A DNA stretch of 64,000 bases from Chloroflexota bacterium (GCA_029782365.1 JAKOUW010000112.1:33286-97285); one strand, 5' to 3'. Shown: positions 1-8,683, numbered from the stretch's first letter. The notes: generated by a model from the sequence alone, not told the origin. A program made the numbers and translations.

Positions 1-122
1 TCTCGTTGATCCTTGGCATGCACGGCCTGCAAGTACCCGATATCTAATCGATCCACCTCAAGAGAGCTTGGGTAACCAATCCTTAGCAATCAGCTGAAAC
101 AGAGCAGTCACCGGGTACCTTC

Positions 123-377
123 CTAAGAATCGAAGAACTCCTGGCTTTCCTGAAGCACATCCGGATTTGGCGGCAAACGCAGCACACAGGCGGTTTTCAT
201 CAGATTTTCTAATTCTGGATTTAAAAAAACCAGCACTGGTTGCCTGGCATCCCAGAACATGTGGAAAAGAGGCCCACTAGCCACCTGACCAGTTCGAAAG
301 CTGACCAGGCGGCTTGAGCCAACTCGCCCTTCGACAGAGGAATTCAAGTTGGAAAGGCCGTATCGTATGGATATCAA
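123..377 (-). CDS. Possible small or partial hypothetical ORF
   Basis: This is an open frame of 84 codons that begins only at a TTG (375-377) and has no convincing ribosome binding site. The translation reads like ordinary protein in its second half (FHMFWDARQPVLVFLNPE, then a Leu/Pro-rich stretch), but I do not recognise a family. It may be the 3' remnant of a decayed gene, because the next codons upstream offer no ATG. The remaining bases 1-122 and 378-410 show nothing else I can name. The call rests only on an open frame with plausible composition. Confidence 0.2.
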   Translation of the reverse strand: MISIRYGLSNLNSSVEGRVGSSRLVSFRTGQVASGPLFHMFWDARQPVLVFLNPELENLMKTACVLRLPPNPDVLQESQEFFDS

Positions 378-410
378 TCCAACCCAACTTGCTTACCAGA
401 GGTGGTTTCC

Positions 411-1118
411 ATGAACCAACAACTGCTCAAGGCCCAAACGATTCAAAAGCCAAATGTACTGGCAGCCCGGGTTATGTTTACCCTGGGGTTAGCCGGTTTC
501 TGTGCCTTATTCATTCTTCTTGATAATGCCTATTACCAGTTCATGAACGCCCGTTTTCCAAGCGTTGGGACTTCTGCCTGGCTGGCCACATTATGGGGCA
601 TTGTTTCGCGCGCCCACTTGTGGATTGTGTTGATCCCGCTTGCCGCATGGCGCCCCCGCTTTTTTGGATTTCAAATCGGCCAGGTTGCCCGGCATTGGCG
701 AATGCTGCTGATCATGCTGCTGGCGAACTGCGGTGTTATCGCCGCTTATCTGTGGTTCACGCGCGGCACGACCCCGTACAGCAATGACATCTGGGCCATC
801 ACAGAGATAATCACCGTCCCGCTCGTCGAAGAGACCTTCTGGCGGGGATTAGTGTTTGGCATAATGGTTACCCTGTTGACACAAATGTACCCGCAAACCA
901 CCGGCAATACCCTGGCGGTATGGGTGAGTGGGATTGTGTTTGGTTTGATGCACGGAAACAACATCTTTTCCGGTGTACCGATCCTATTTGTTGCCATCCA
1001 GGTAGTTAATGCCACAATCTGGGGCGTAGTATATAGTTATGCCCGCTCGAAAACCGAGAGCATTTATCCAGCGATAGCGCTGCATGCTGCTATGAACCTG
1101 GTGGTCATTCTGTTCTGA
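411..1118 (+). CDS. CPBP-family intramembrane metalloprotease
   Basis: A 235-residue polytopic membrane protein of the CPBP (CAAX protease and bacteriocin-processing, Abi) family. The three family motifs are visible. EETFWRG holds the metal/catalytic Glu140-Glu141 and Arg145, FGLMHGNN holds His181, and the last helix carries HAAMN (His225, Asn229). Hydrophobic segments lie near residues 20-40, 60-80, 97-115, 145-160, 168-185 and 190-210. The start is ATG at 411, because AGAGGTGG sits five bases upstream; an in-frame GTG at 402 would swallow that site. Family members cleave prenylated proteins or peptides, or act in bacteriocin self-immunity. The substrate here cannot be told. It is convergent with the MATE gene that follows. 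Confidence 0.85.
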   Translation: MNQQLLKAQTIQKPNVLAARVMFTLGLAGFCALFILLDNAYYQFMNARFPSVGTSAWLATLWGIVSRAHLWIVLIPLAAWRPRFFGFQIGQVARHWRMLLIMLLANCGVIAAYLWFTRGTTPYSNDIWAITEIITVPLVEETFWRGLVFGIMVTLLTQMYPQTTGNTLAVWVSGIVFGLMHGNNIFSGVPILFVAIQVVNATIWGVVYSYARSKTESIYPAIALHAAMNLVVILF

Positions 1119-1174
1119 TCCCACAGCCCGCCGGTTGGTGAAAGCTGACTATGAAGAGCAGATTGAATTCACCT

Positions 1175-2536
1175 CTAACGGGCCTCTTTGTACTGTCTTA
1201 ATGCGTACGTCTTGCCCAAGAAAATCTTCAGCATAATCAGGGAGAAAATGCACAGGATCAGTTCCGAGCTCGCTTCCGAGGCCCAAATGCCGGTCAGGGA
1301 GAACAGGCTGGAAGCCAGCAGAAGCACCGGCAGTTTGACCAGAATGATGCCTCCCAGGGTGAGCAGCAGCGCTTCTTTGGCTCTGCCCAACGATTGAAAC
1401 GAGGCTGCCGTAATCATAGCTACGCCGGTCAGGGGATAAGAAAGCGCCAACCAGCGCAATGCGGTCTGCCCTTCTGTGATGATCGCACTTTCTTTGGTAA
1501 GCAAGGCGATCAGCCCAGCCGGGATCAGCAGGCAGATTCCACCGACCAACACTCCATACACAACCGCGGCGCCAAGGGAAAGCCGGACAGTTTCCCAAAC
1601 CCGCTCAAATTTCCTGAGCCCGAAGTTGAACCCCACCAGCGGCTGCATTCCCTGGACAATGCCCGTCTGCGGGGTAATCAACCCGGAGTAAAGCCGGCTG
1701 ACGATCGCAAATACACCCAGGGCGCTGTCGCCGCCGATCAACCTGAGCAGGTTATTGGTGACAATGACCATCAGGCTGACGCTGAAATTCTTGATGAACG
1801 AGGGAAATCCAATCATCACCACTTCGCGGATGATTGGCCAGTCTGGTTTGAAATAAGACGCTTTGATGTGATAGGAACGGTTCTTGCGAAAGAAGAAGAA
1901 GTAGACGCTCATGCCAGCCGAGATGGCCTGGCCAGAGACCGTCGCCAGGGCAGCGCCTGAGACGCCCATATTTAGCTCCATGATGAACAGCCAACACAGA
2001 ATGAGATTGGCGCTGACCGGGATGACCCAAATGGCGGTCGAGTACCTGGCGTTGCCGTCCGCGCGGATGATAGTCGAGTAGCCGGTGCTGGTGATAGCCC
2101 CCAGGAAGATGATCCGGCCGTACTCGATGGCGTAGGGTGCAATGCTATCCGTGGCGCCTAACAGATGGACAATTGGTTTAATAAAAATCGAGCCGGCGAT
2201 CGTGATTACGATCGCCGCCGCCCAGAAAATCAAGAAAGTGTTCGCCACGGCGCGGGATGCCTTCCCCTCATTCTTCTCGCCGAGTGCCCGGGAGACCAGC
2301 GATGCGCCGCCGGCCCCGACGGTCGTGGCGACAGCCCCCAGGGCGATCAGCACCGGCGAGATGATCGACGCGCCTGCGGCAGCCAGCGAGTTGATGCCTA
2401 CAGAAAGAAAATAGGTGTCTGTGATGCTGTAGATGGCATACACCAATAAAGAGAAGGTGGTCTGGGAAGACATTTCGAACAGCAGCTTCCCAATCCTCTC
2501 GGTTCCCAGGCGTTCAACCCTGGCGTTGTGATCCAT
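1175..2536 (-). CDS. MATE-family multidrug/sodium antiporter
   Basis: A 453-residue protein with about twelve transmembrane segments, the normal length for MATE transporters (MepA/NorM type), which export drugs or metabolites in exchange for Na+ or H+. Typical features are the ITDTYFLSVG segment in helix 1-2, GAGGASLVSRALGE in the first cytoplasmic loop, and GIVQGMQPLVGFNFG in the second half, the repeat equivalent of the first. It lies six bases after the stop of the kinase-like gene at 2543-3523 and is probably co-transcribed and translationally coupled, since its own upstream Shine-Dalgarno is weak. Pairing of an APH-fold kinase with an exporter suggests a small resistance or detoxification unit. 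That role is inference. Confidence 0.9.
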   Translation of the reverse strand: MDHNARVERLGTERIGKLLFEMSSQTTFSLLVYAIYSITDTYFLSVGINSLAAAGASIISPVLIALGAVATTVGAGGASLVSRALGEKNEGKASRAVANTFLIFWAAAIVITIAGSIFIKPIVHLLGATDSIAPYAIEYGRIIFLGAITSTGYSTIIRADGNARYSTAIWVIPVSANLILCWLFIMELNMGVSGAALATVSGQAISAGMSVYFFFFRKNRSYHIKASYFKPDWPIIREVVMIGFPSFIKNFSVSLMVIVTNNLLRLIGGDSALGVFAIVSRLYSGLITPQTGIVQGMQPLVGFNFGLRKFERVWETVRLSLGAAVVYGVLVGGICLLIPAGLIALLTKESAIITEGQTALRWLALSYPLTGVAMITAASFQSLGRAKEALLLTLGGIILVKLPVLLLASSLFSLTGIWASEASSELILCIFSLIMLKIFLGKTYALRQYKEAR

Positions 2537-2542
2537 GTACGC

Positions 2543-3523
2543 TCAATTGCCTTTCAACCATCCCATAGCCATGCCAATAAACTGCCGGGACATGTTGAAG
2601 ATGTCATCGGTATCGTAATTGCGGTAAAAGCACTCCGTGTGCATCACCAGGGCAAGGTGCAGCGAATACAGGCAGCAGCGCTGCTCTTCTGCAAAAGTGA
2701 AAGTCGTCTTGCCGTAACCGCGCATGCTGGGGGTAACGCCCTGGCCAAAGAAGAGCGGCCTGAACTGCGCCTCCATCAGCGGTTCGGCCCACAACGCCCG
2801 TTCGAAGTCAATGATGCCGGCCACCCTGCCATCCCGCACGAAGAAATTGGGGTTCCAGGCATCCCAATGCACCAGGCAGGGCGCCGTGATTTCCTCCAGC
2901 GCAGGCGCGTGCTTCCGGACAGCCGCACGCAGATCATCGTAGCCAAAATCAAACACCACGTTTTTGCGTGCCGCATCCGTCAGCACCGATTCCACGATCT
3001 TGATAAATGCCTCTTTCCAGGTGTCTGCCCGCAGCTCGGGGTTCCCATCATAACCGAAATAAACGCCAGGAAAGCGGTTAATCTCCCGGATAATCTCCCC
3101 GATTTGCAGTTCAATGGTCTCCTTCGTTTTGGCAGGCAGGCTATCCATTACATGCTCAAGATTGTCCCCGTAGATCTTTTCCATGAAGAAATAATCCGAG
3201 TCACACAGATCGCGTGCATGATCAAAAAAGTAAATTTCGGGCACGGGAATAGCCGGGTTCTGCCGCACCAGGCGCATGGAAGCCACCTCAGTTGCCATGA
3301 TGTCTTTCTCATACAACATGACTTCGGCGTTCCGTGGAGGGGCAATCTTGAGGATGACCTCGCGGCCATCGGCCAACCTGACGTTGTAGGCCGCGTTGAA
3401 CCAGCCTTGTTTCAGCTCCGTCACGGCTTCATCACCGGCGGCCAACCCCAGGCCCTTAAATGCCCGCACCGCCATGCTTTCTATTTGGGCGCGTGTTTTT
3501 TTGTTCTTGGTTTTGCTTTCCAA
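2543..3523 (-). CDS. Aminoglycoside phosphotransferase-fold (APH/ChoK) kinase
   Basis: A 326-residue protein kinase-like small-molecule phosphotransferase. Visible residues are the nucleotide-binding lysine in EVILKIAPP (about Lys59), the catalytic loop VHWDAWNPN (His219, Asp221, Asn226) and the metal-binding IIDFERA (Asp239). This is the standard Brenner motif layout of the APH family, whose substrates include aminoglycosides, macrolides, choline and homoserine. No feature fixes the substrate. The frame starts at a TTG (3521-3523) behind GAGG. A later ATG at 3475 is possible but would shorten the N-lobe. It heads a two-gene unit with the MATE transporter. Confidence 0.8.
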   Translation of the reverse strand: MESKTKNKKTRAQIESMAVRAFKGLGLAAGDEAVTELKQGWFNAAYNVRLADGREVILKIAPPRNAEVMLYEKDIMATEVASMRLVRQNPAIPVPEIYFFDHARDLCDSDYFFMEKIYGDNLEHVMDSLPAKTKETIELQIGEIIREINRFPGVYFGYDGNPELRADTWKEAFIKIVESVLTDAARKNVVFDFGYDDLRAAVRKHAPALEEITAPCLVHWDAWNPNFFVRDGRVAGIIDFERALWAEPLMEAQFRPLFFGQGVTPSMRGYGKTTFTFAEEQRCCLYSLHLALVMHTECFYRNYDTDDIFNMSRQFIGMAMGWLKGN

Positions 3524-3611
3524 AGGACGCCTCGCTTTGCTTGAGTTTGTTTATTTAGGTTCTTGAAGAAACCCATTTCTTCACCTGAAAACCGGTGGCT
3601 CAGACAACCAG

Positions 3612-3998
3612 CTAGATGGTAATCTCCACCCGGTTCCCATCAGGATCCAGGATAACACTTTCATAGTAGCCATCTCCGGTGAGGCGCGGCTGGCCGGCAA
3701 TTCGATACCCGTCCGCTTCCAGCCGCGCGGTCAAGCGGTCAACTTTCTCTTTGGAACCAACGGAAAAGGCCAGGTGGGCGTATCCCGCCAGCCTGCTGGC
3801 TGACTCGCTTGGTATCACGTCGGGAGCTCGCATAAGTTCAAGCCGTGCGCCGCCAGAAAATATCAAAAAGTAAGATTCAAACTGCGTTTTCGGATTGGTA
3901 TATTTTTGGCCCGCCTGGGCGGAAAAATAAGTTTCATAGAAAGTCTTCTGCGCTTCTAACTTACATGTCCAGATGGCGACGTGTTCAATGTGCATCAT
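3612..3998 (-). CDS. VOC superfamily (glyoxalase/bleomycin-resistance fold) protein
   Basis: A 128-residue single-domain VOC protein with the paired beta-alpha-beta-beta-beta modules. Metal-ligand positions look intact: His in MMHIEHVAIW near the N-terminus, Glu in ARLELMR, His in YAHLAFSVG, and the terminal Glu in DPDGNRVEITI. This places it among small glyoxalase I-like enzymes, though members also serve as dioxygenases, epimerases or drug-binding proteins. The start has GAGGG a few bases upstream and two tandem ATG codons (3998 and 3995). It stands alone between the APH/MATE pair and the GH3 gene, both on the same strand. Confidence 0.8.
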   Translation of the reverse strand: MMHIEHVAIWTCKLEAQKTFYETYFSAQAGQKYTNPKTQFESYFLIFSGGARLELMRAPDVIPSESASRLAGYAHLAFSVGSKEKVDRLTARLEADGYRIAGQPRLTGDGYYESVILDPDGNRVEITI

Positions 3999-4134
3999 TA
4001 CCCTCGCATGACGAAATCCCAGGCGTCGTTGATCAAGCAGACAGGGCCGGCCAGAGTGGGCAAGACCGACCCGCCCTGGTCGGCAGGACTAATCAGGATG
4101 AAAATTTACTGAGCAGCGAGATGCTCTCTCATCC

Positions 4135-6375
4135 TCAACCTACAATTTCGAAATCGGCGTGCAGCTTCGCCATCGAGTCGGCCCCGACCCAAATGTCGAA
4201 AGCTGCCGCCTCTTGAATCCACCCGCCGGTATTCGTGCTCCAGTAGCGCAGCTCGTCCGGGCCGAGGTGGAAAGTGACCGTCTTCGTTTCACCGGGCTGC
4301 AGTTTGAGGCGCTCGAAGCCTTTCAACTCGCGCAGTGGGCGCGAATCACTGCCCCAGCGCTGGTGAATGTAAAGCTGCGCCACCTCATCCCCGGTAACCT
4401 TGCCGCTGTTGGTCACATCGACGCTGACCGCCAGGCTGCCGCCTACCTTGACCTGCGGGGCGGAGACTTTCAGGTTCGAGAACTCAAATGTCGTATAGCT
4501 CAAGCCGTAGCCAAAAGGATAGAGAGGCACAGGCAGGCCGTCCCAGTAGCGCGGGTTGTACATGGGGCTGCCCTCAGGCGAATGGGTCAGGTTGCGGGCG
4601 TAGTAGAGCGGCGCATGGCTGCCCTTGCGCGGGAAGCTGACTGGCAGTTTGCCGCCCGGATTTACATCGCCGAACAAAATGTCAGCCACGGCGTGACCGC
4701 CTTCGCTGCCTGGTTCCCAGGCCTCGAGGATAGCCGGGATGTGCTCGGCTGCCCAGTTGACGCTCAGAGGGCGGCCGTTCAGCAGAACCAGGACGATCGG
4801 CTTGCCCAGACCGGCCACGGCCTTGAGCAGTTCCTCCTGCCGGCCGGGCAGGTCCAGGGAGGCGCGCGAAGCGGCTTCACCGGCCATCAGATCGGTCTCG
4901 CCCAGCACCATCACCACCAGCTCGGCAGCGCGGGCGGTCTCAACCGCGGCCTGGAAGGCGGCCTCGCCCTCCTCAGGGGTCTGGGCCGGCTTGCTGGTAA
5001 AGCCTGCCATGGCGCCTTCAAACCAGGAGGGAATATCGCGCCGGATCTCTGGGCCGGGAGCATAAGTCACTTGAGCGCCAGTCAGCCGGGCGCGGATACC
5101 CTGCAGGACGGTCACCGCGGCGGGCTTGTGACCAAAAACCATCCACGAGCCTTCGGTCGATTCCATTGAATCGGCCAGCGGGCCAATCACAGCCACTTTT
5201 TGGAGATCTTTCTTGAGAGGCAGTAAGCCGCCTTCATTTCTCAGCAGCACCATCGAGCGTTGTGCAGCCCAACGCGCCATCTGGCGGTGTTCAGGCCGGG
5301 CCACCACCTGCTCCAGCAGGTTTTCATTTACATAAGGTTGCTCGAACAGGCCCATCTTGACCTTGAGCGCCAGGATGGGGCGCGCCATCTCCTCGATCTC
5401 AGCCTCGGACAGGGCGCCATCGGCCACCAGACTGGCCAGATTTTCGGGGTAGGTGTAGCTGGACATATCCATGTTGAGGCCAGCCTTGAGCCCGCGCAGG
5501 GCGGCATCGCGCCGGTCACGGGCATGGCCCTGAATGACCAGGTTGCCCACCGCAAAAGCATCCGAAACGACAAAGCCCTCAAAGCCCCACTCCTGGCGTA
5601 AGACCTGGCGCAGCAAGAAGCGGTTGGCGCTGGCCGGGACATTATTGAGATCCATGTAAGCGCTCATGAAGGTGGCTACGCCAGCCTTGACTGCCGCTTC
5701 GAAAGGCGGCAGATAGGTGTTGCGCAGTTGGGCCTCGGACAGGTAAACAGGATCGTAATCGCGCCCGCCATCTGCCGCGCCGTATCCGGCGAAGTGCTTG
5801 GCGCAGGCCAGCACCCGCTCCGGGTCGGAGAGATCATCGCCCTGGAAACCGCGCACCTGGGCGGCAGCCATTGCCGCCCCCAAATATGGGTCTTCGCCTG
5901 CTCCTTCGACGATGCGGCCCCAGCGCGCGTCGCGGGCGATGTCGAGCATCGGGCCAAAAGTCCAATGCAGCCCGGCCGCCCGGGCCTCTCTGGCTGCCAC
6001 GGACTGGGACTTCTCGGGCACCGCCGGGTCCCAGGAGGAAGCCATTGCCAGCGGCACAGGAAAGATGGTGCGGTAACCGTGAATCACATCCAGCGCAAAC
6101 AGCAGCGGGATGCCCGAGGGACTTTCCTCAACGGCGATCTTTTGCAACTCGTTGAAGCGTGTCGTATTGTTGAGCCACAGCACGGAACCGGCCCCACCTC
6201 TGCGTATCTGATCTTCGGCTTTGGGACCGGGAGAAAACTCCGCCCCGCCCACCTGGTTGAGCTGCCCGATTTTTTCTTCCAGGCTCATCCGCTTCAAAAG
6301 TGCTTCGACTCGCTCATTAACTTCGGTTGATGATGGAAAGATTCTTGCCATTCCTGGCTTCATTACATTTGTCAT
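4135..6375 (-). CDS. Glycoside hydrolase family 3 beta-glucosidase-like enzyme
   Basis: A 746-residue GH3 enzyme of the BglX layout: an N-terminal TIM barrel (about 20-330), an alpha/beta sandwich domain (about 370-580) and a C-terminal fibronectin III-like domain (about 650-735). The nucleophile is Asp272 in GFVVSDAFAV. KHFAGYG (193-199) and the RWGR/EDPY segment (151-164) line the -1 subsite. There is no signal peptide, so it probably acts in the cytoplasm on imported oligosaccharides. The start at 6375 has AAGGAG four to six bases upstream. It is the last gene downstream of the LacI-type regulator and the 20-bp operator at 6841-6860, which most likely controls it. Substrate choice between beta-glucosides and beta-xylosides cannot be read with certainty. 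Confidence 0.92.
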   Translation of the reverse strand: MTNVMKPGMARIFPSSTEVNERVEALLKRMSLEEKIGQLNQVGGAEFSPGPKAEDQIRRGGAGSVLWLNNTTRFNELQKIAVEESPSGIPLLFALDVIHGYRTIFPVPLAMASSWDPAVPEKSQSVAAREARAAGLHWTFGPMLDIARDARWGRIVEGAGEDPYLGAAMAAAQVRGFQGDDLSDPERVLACAKHFAGYGAADGGRDYDPVYLSEAQLRNTYLPPFEAAVKAGVATFMSAYMDLNNVPASANRFLLRQVLRQEWGFEGFVVSDAFAVGNLVIQGHARDRRDAALRGLKAGLNMDMSSYTYPENLASLVADGALSEAEIEEMARPILALKVKMGLFEQPYVNENLLEQVVARPEHRQMARWAAQRSMVLLRNEGGLLPLKKDLQKVAVIGPLADSMESTEGSWMVFGHKPAAVTVLQGIRARLTGAQVTYAPGPEIRRDIPSWFEGAMAGFTSKPAQTPEEGEAAFQAAVETARAAELVVMVLGETDLMAGEAASRASLDLPGRQEELLKAVAGLGKPIVLVLLNGRPLSVNWAAEHIPAILEAWEPGSEGGHAVADILFGDVNPGGKLPVSFPRKGSHAPLYYARNLTHSPEGSPMYNPRYWDGLPVPLYPFGYGLSYTTFEFSNLKVSAPQVKVGGSLAVSVDVTNSGKVTGDEVAQLYIHQRWGSDSRPLRELKGFERLKLQPGETKTVTFHLGPDELRYWSTNTGGWIQEAAAFDIWVGADSMAKLHADFEIVG

Positions 6376-6594
6376 ACGATCTCCTTAGAATTTTTTACAA
6401 GCAGCCACTTTCAGGCATCTTGAAATGATCAAGTGCGCAGAACTGGCTGAAAGGTGCCTGCGTCTCATTCTATAAAATTCTATACTATTTTAAGCAAAAG
6501 GTTGGCATTCTTCCTCATCGAGTTCCAAAAGAAAATCAATAACCGAAGCAATTCACCGCCTCATGGTCATCCCGTGCCGCAGAATAGGCAGAGA

Positions 6595-6828
6595 TCACTC
6601 GGTGCAGAGCGGGCAGCTCAACGCCTGTACAATGTCGGCAGATGGCCGATTTTCTTGGCGAGGCCGGAAAATCTGAGCAAAGATCGACATTTGTGCTTTG
6701 CGACAGGATTGAGGCGCGGCCAGGAAGTTCACATACGGCGCGACCCGTTGAGCTTTTTGCATCTCTTCCTTAACCTCAAGTATTCTCTCCCATGCATTTA
6801 CACTGTTGATTAACGTTGGTTGTATCAT
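6595..6828 (-). CDS. Small unknown ORF behind a LacI-type operator
   Basis: A 77-codon frame whose ATG (6826-6828) is preceded by AAAGGAGAAAATT, one of the best ribosome binding sites in the window. That site itself follows directly on the 20-bp palindrome at 6841-6860. The N-terminal part (MIQPTLINSVNAWERIL, then a charged helix) looks protein-like; the rest is Cys- and Arg-containing and ends in CPLCTE. I do not recognise it. It may be a short regulatory or leader gene before the GH3 gene 220 bases downstream, or the stump of a truncated sugar-metabolism gene whose promoter and start survive. The strong translation signal is the main support. Confidence 0.4.
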   Translation of the reverse strand: MIQPTLINSVNAWERILEVKEEMQKAQRVAPYVNFLAAPQSCRKAQMSIFAQIFRPRQENRPSADIVQALSCPLCTE

Positions 6829-6840
6829 AATTTTCTCCTT

Positions 6841-6860
6841 TCTTGCAATCGATTGCAAGA
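6841..6860. promoter_or_regulatory. Perfect 20-bp LacI-family operator
   Basis: TCTTGCAATCGATTGCAAGA is a perfect inverted repeat with the central CG step typical of LacI/GalR operators. It lies 13 bases before the ATG of the small ORF at 6828 and upstream of the GH3 gene. The same core occurs before the adjacent regulator gene at 7922-7935, so the regulator at 6891-7913 is the likely ligand. Confidence 0.75.
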
Positions 6861-6867
6861 TATTTGT

Positions 6868-6898
6868 AAAAAAAAGAATCGCGCAGCCTGTCAGGCTG
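6868..6898 (-). terminator. Possible intrinsic terminator of the LacI-family gene
   Basis: On the minus strand a six-pair stem (CAGCCT/AGGCTG, three-base loop) at 6884-6898 overlaps the regulator's stop codon. An eight-T run (6875-6868) follows after an eight-base gap. The gap is longer than ideal, so termination may be partial and allow read-through toward the GH3 gene. Confidence 0.4.
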
Positions 6899-7913
6899 AT
6901 TTTCGAATCACCAGCTCTACCGGGGTGGTCACGTTGGTAATCACGCCGGTTTGAATATATTGGATCAAGTTCTGAGCGAGCAGTTTACCTATCAGTGGAA
7001 GATTTTGGCGTATTGTGGTGAGCGGTAAGTTGTTGTAGACCGCAATCGACAAATCATCATATCCAACCACGGCAATATCCTCCGGAACCCTTTTGCCCTT
7101 GTTCTGGATAACATGGATTGCCGCAATGGCCATCAAATCACTATTGACAAAGACTGCATCCAGCTCAGGAGACTGCTCCAACAGGCGCTGCATGGCAGCA
7201 GCCCCAGAGGCGTGAGAATAATCGCCAAAAGCCAGCAGGTTGCGGTCTATGCCGCGTCCGGCAGCCTGGAGAGCATTTTCGTACCCTTTGAAACGGTGCT
7301 GAACTGTCAAAGAATCCTCAGGACCACCCAAGAAGGCAACCCGCTGCCGGCCCATTCGGATCAGATGTTGGGTCGCTAGCATACCGCCGGTCACATTATC
7401 GCCGGTGATCGAGCAGTAATTGAATTTTGGAATAGGCACGCCCCAACCGATGAAGGGTGCGTCCATCTCAACCAGGGCTTTCAAGTGCGAATGCTTGTGG
7501 TCTGAGGTCATCAGGATGAAACCATCCACGCGACCGCTGTCCAGATAGGATCGCACCCAGGCTGTCTCATGTGGATTGACATGAATGACAAGCAGATCAT
7601 AGCCGAGGGTGAGCAGCCCATTTCCGATACTGCCCAAGATCTCAAGACTAAACAAGTCTTCACCGGAAAAGAATTCCGGGAAACAAGCCTGGGCAGCAAA
7701 AGCAATGGTGCGGCTTTGGCGTAAACGCAGGTTGCGAGCGGAGGCATTCATGCGGAAATGATGTTCGCGAGCGATTAACTGAATGCGCTCTTTGGTCTCT
7801 GGATTAAGCAAAGAACTATTATTTAAAGCGCGTGAGACCGTCGATGTTGAGACATTTGCCAATCGGGCGATATCATCCAGAGTTTGAACGATCTTTTTGC
7901 TCATTGTAATCAT
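6891..7913 (-). CDS. LacI/GalR-family transcriptional regulator
   Basis: A 340-residue repressor. The N-terminal HTH and hinge (TLDDIARLANVSTSTVSRAL, about residues 11-30, then the hinge near 50-60) are followed by a periplasmic-binding-protein-like sugar-sensing domain with the usual GYDDLSIA and PLTTIRQNLP signatures near the C-terminus. Two starts are possible, ATG 7913 and ATG 7904; the second has better spacing to a GGA. A consensus promoter precedes it on the minus strand (TTGACA 7963-7958, 17-base spacer, TATAAT 7940-7935). The operator copy at 7922-7935 sits just downstream of the -10, so it should be autoregulated. It probably controls the GH3 gene downstream; the effector is likely a glucoside. 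Confidence 0.9.
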   Translation of the reverse strand: MITMSKKIVQTLDDIARLANVSTSTVSRALNNSSLLNPETKERIQLIAREHHFRMNASARNLRLRQSRTIAFAAQACFPEFFSGEDLFSLEILGSIGNGLLTLGYDLLVIHVNPHETAWVRSYLDSGRVDGFILMTSDHKHSHLKALVEMDAPFIGWGVPIPKFNYCSITGDNVTGGMLATQHLIRMGRQRVAFLGGPEDSLTVQHRFKGYENALQAAGRGIDRNLLAFGDYSHASGAAAMQRLLEQSPELDAVFVNSDLMAIAAIHVIQNKGKRVPEDIAVVGYDDLSIAVYNNLPLTTIRQNLPLIGKLLAQNLIQYIQTGVITNVTTPVELVIRKSA

Positions 7914-7921
7914 CCAATCTT

Positions 7922-7963
7922 TGCAATCGATTGCATTATATCATTTCAAGAAATCAATGTCAA
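7922..7963 (-). promoter_or_regulatory. Sigma70 promoter with LacI operator, before the regulator
   Basis: On the minus strand TTGACA (7963-7958) and TATAAT (7940-7935) are separated by exactly 17 bases. Immediately downstream, TGCAATCGATTGCA (7935-7922) repeats the core of the 20-bp operator at 6841-6860 and would cover the start of transcription. This is a direct reading of classical autorepression. Confidence 0.75.
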
Positions 7964-7982
7964 TAGATTTTTAGAATGCGGC

Positions 7983-8024
7983 TTGACAATCCTTTCAGTA
8001 TCCTATATCCTATATGATATAGGA
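7983..8024 (+). promoter_or_regulatory. Promoter and palindromic operator of the GntR-led operon
   Basis: TTGACA at 7983-7988 is followed after 17 bases by TATCCT (8006-8011). A perfect palindrome TCCTATATGATATAGGA occupies 8008-8024 and ends on the A of the GntR start codon. No Shine-Dalgarno fits in the few bases left, so the transcript may be leaderless or nearly so. The palindrome is the obvious binding site for the GntR protein itself. Confidence 0.55.
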
Positions 8025-8683
8025 TGTTCGAACACGCCCCCAACCTTTTGACCAAAGAACAATACGCCTACTCCGCCCTGCGCCGGGCTATCATTCGCTG
8101 TGAGCTTGCTCCAGGCGAAAAGCTGATCATTGACCGCCTGAGCGATGAGATGGGGCTCAGCCAGATCCCCATCCGCGCCGCCATCCAGCGCCTGCAGGCC
8201 GAAGGGCTGATAACGATCAACCCGCACGCCAGCGCTATCGTCGCCCCACTGCCGCCGGAAAAAATCGCTGAGGTGTTCGCCCTGCTTGAGAGCCTGGAAC
8301 GCATCGCATTCCGTGCCGCTGCCCTCAACCGTTCTGAAACCGATTTGGAGGCCCTCGACACTCTCCTCCAAGAAATGGAAGCCGCAATCAGCGACTCGCA
8401 GCCCTCCAGTTGGCTGGTGCTCAACAGCGCTTTCCACCGCCGCATTGCCGCTATCACCGGCATGCCGCTGCTGGTCGATTTTACTAACCGTGTGCTGGAT
8501 GAGTGGGAGCGCATCAGCCATTTCTACTTTGCCAACGTCACCAGCGCCCGATTGCCCCAGGCTCAAGCCGAGCATCAGAAGATTGTCGCGCACTTGCGCG
8601 CCCGCAACGCGGATGCTCTTGAAATCCTGGCGAGCGATCATAACCGTGAAGCCAACCGTTCCTACCAGGCGCTGCTTCGATGA
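8024..8683 (+). CDS. GntR-family regulator with FCD ligand domain
   Basis: A 219-residue protein with an N-terminal winged helix-turn-helix (about 10-75; [19 protein letters not shown] is the recognition unit) and a C-terminal all-helical FCD domain (about 85-210). The FCD domain shows the metal/ligand-binding pattern of Asp/His residues (NSAFHRRI, then H in EHQKIVAHL). FadR/FCD regulators usually sense organic acids or sugar acids. It is the first gene of an operon on the plus strand: its stop overlaps the next start by four bases. A palindrome covering its start codon suggests autoregulation. The effector is probably an intermediate of the sugar-acid-like pathway encoded downstream (inference). 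Confidence 0.88.
   Translation: MFEHAPNLLTKEQYAYSALRRAIIRCELAPGEKLIIDRLSDEMGLSQIPIRAAIQRLQAEGLITINPHASAIVAPLPPEKIAEVFALLESLERIAFRAAALNRSETDLEALDTLLQEMEAAISDSQPSSWLVLNSAFHRRIAAITGMPLLVDFTNRVLDEWERISHFYFANVTSARLPQAQAEHQKIVAHLRARNADALEILASDHNREANRSYQALLR

Noticed and set aside
2528..3544. Open frame of 338 codons on the plus strand
   Set aside because: It is antisense to the APH-fold kinase, which has all catalytic motifs; the antisense translation resembles no family.
4046..4083. Imperfect GC-rich hairpin between the GH3 stop and the VOC gene
   Set aside because: The stem has a four-base bulge and no T-run follows on either strand, so a terminator call is not justified.
4159..5169. Long plus-strand frame within the GH3 gene
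   Set aside because: Shadow of a clear GH3 enzyme on the other strand; Ala/Gln/His-rich composition is typical of antisense frames in GC-rich DNA.
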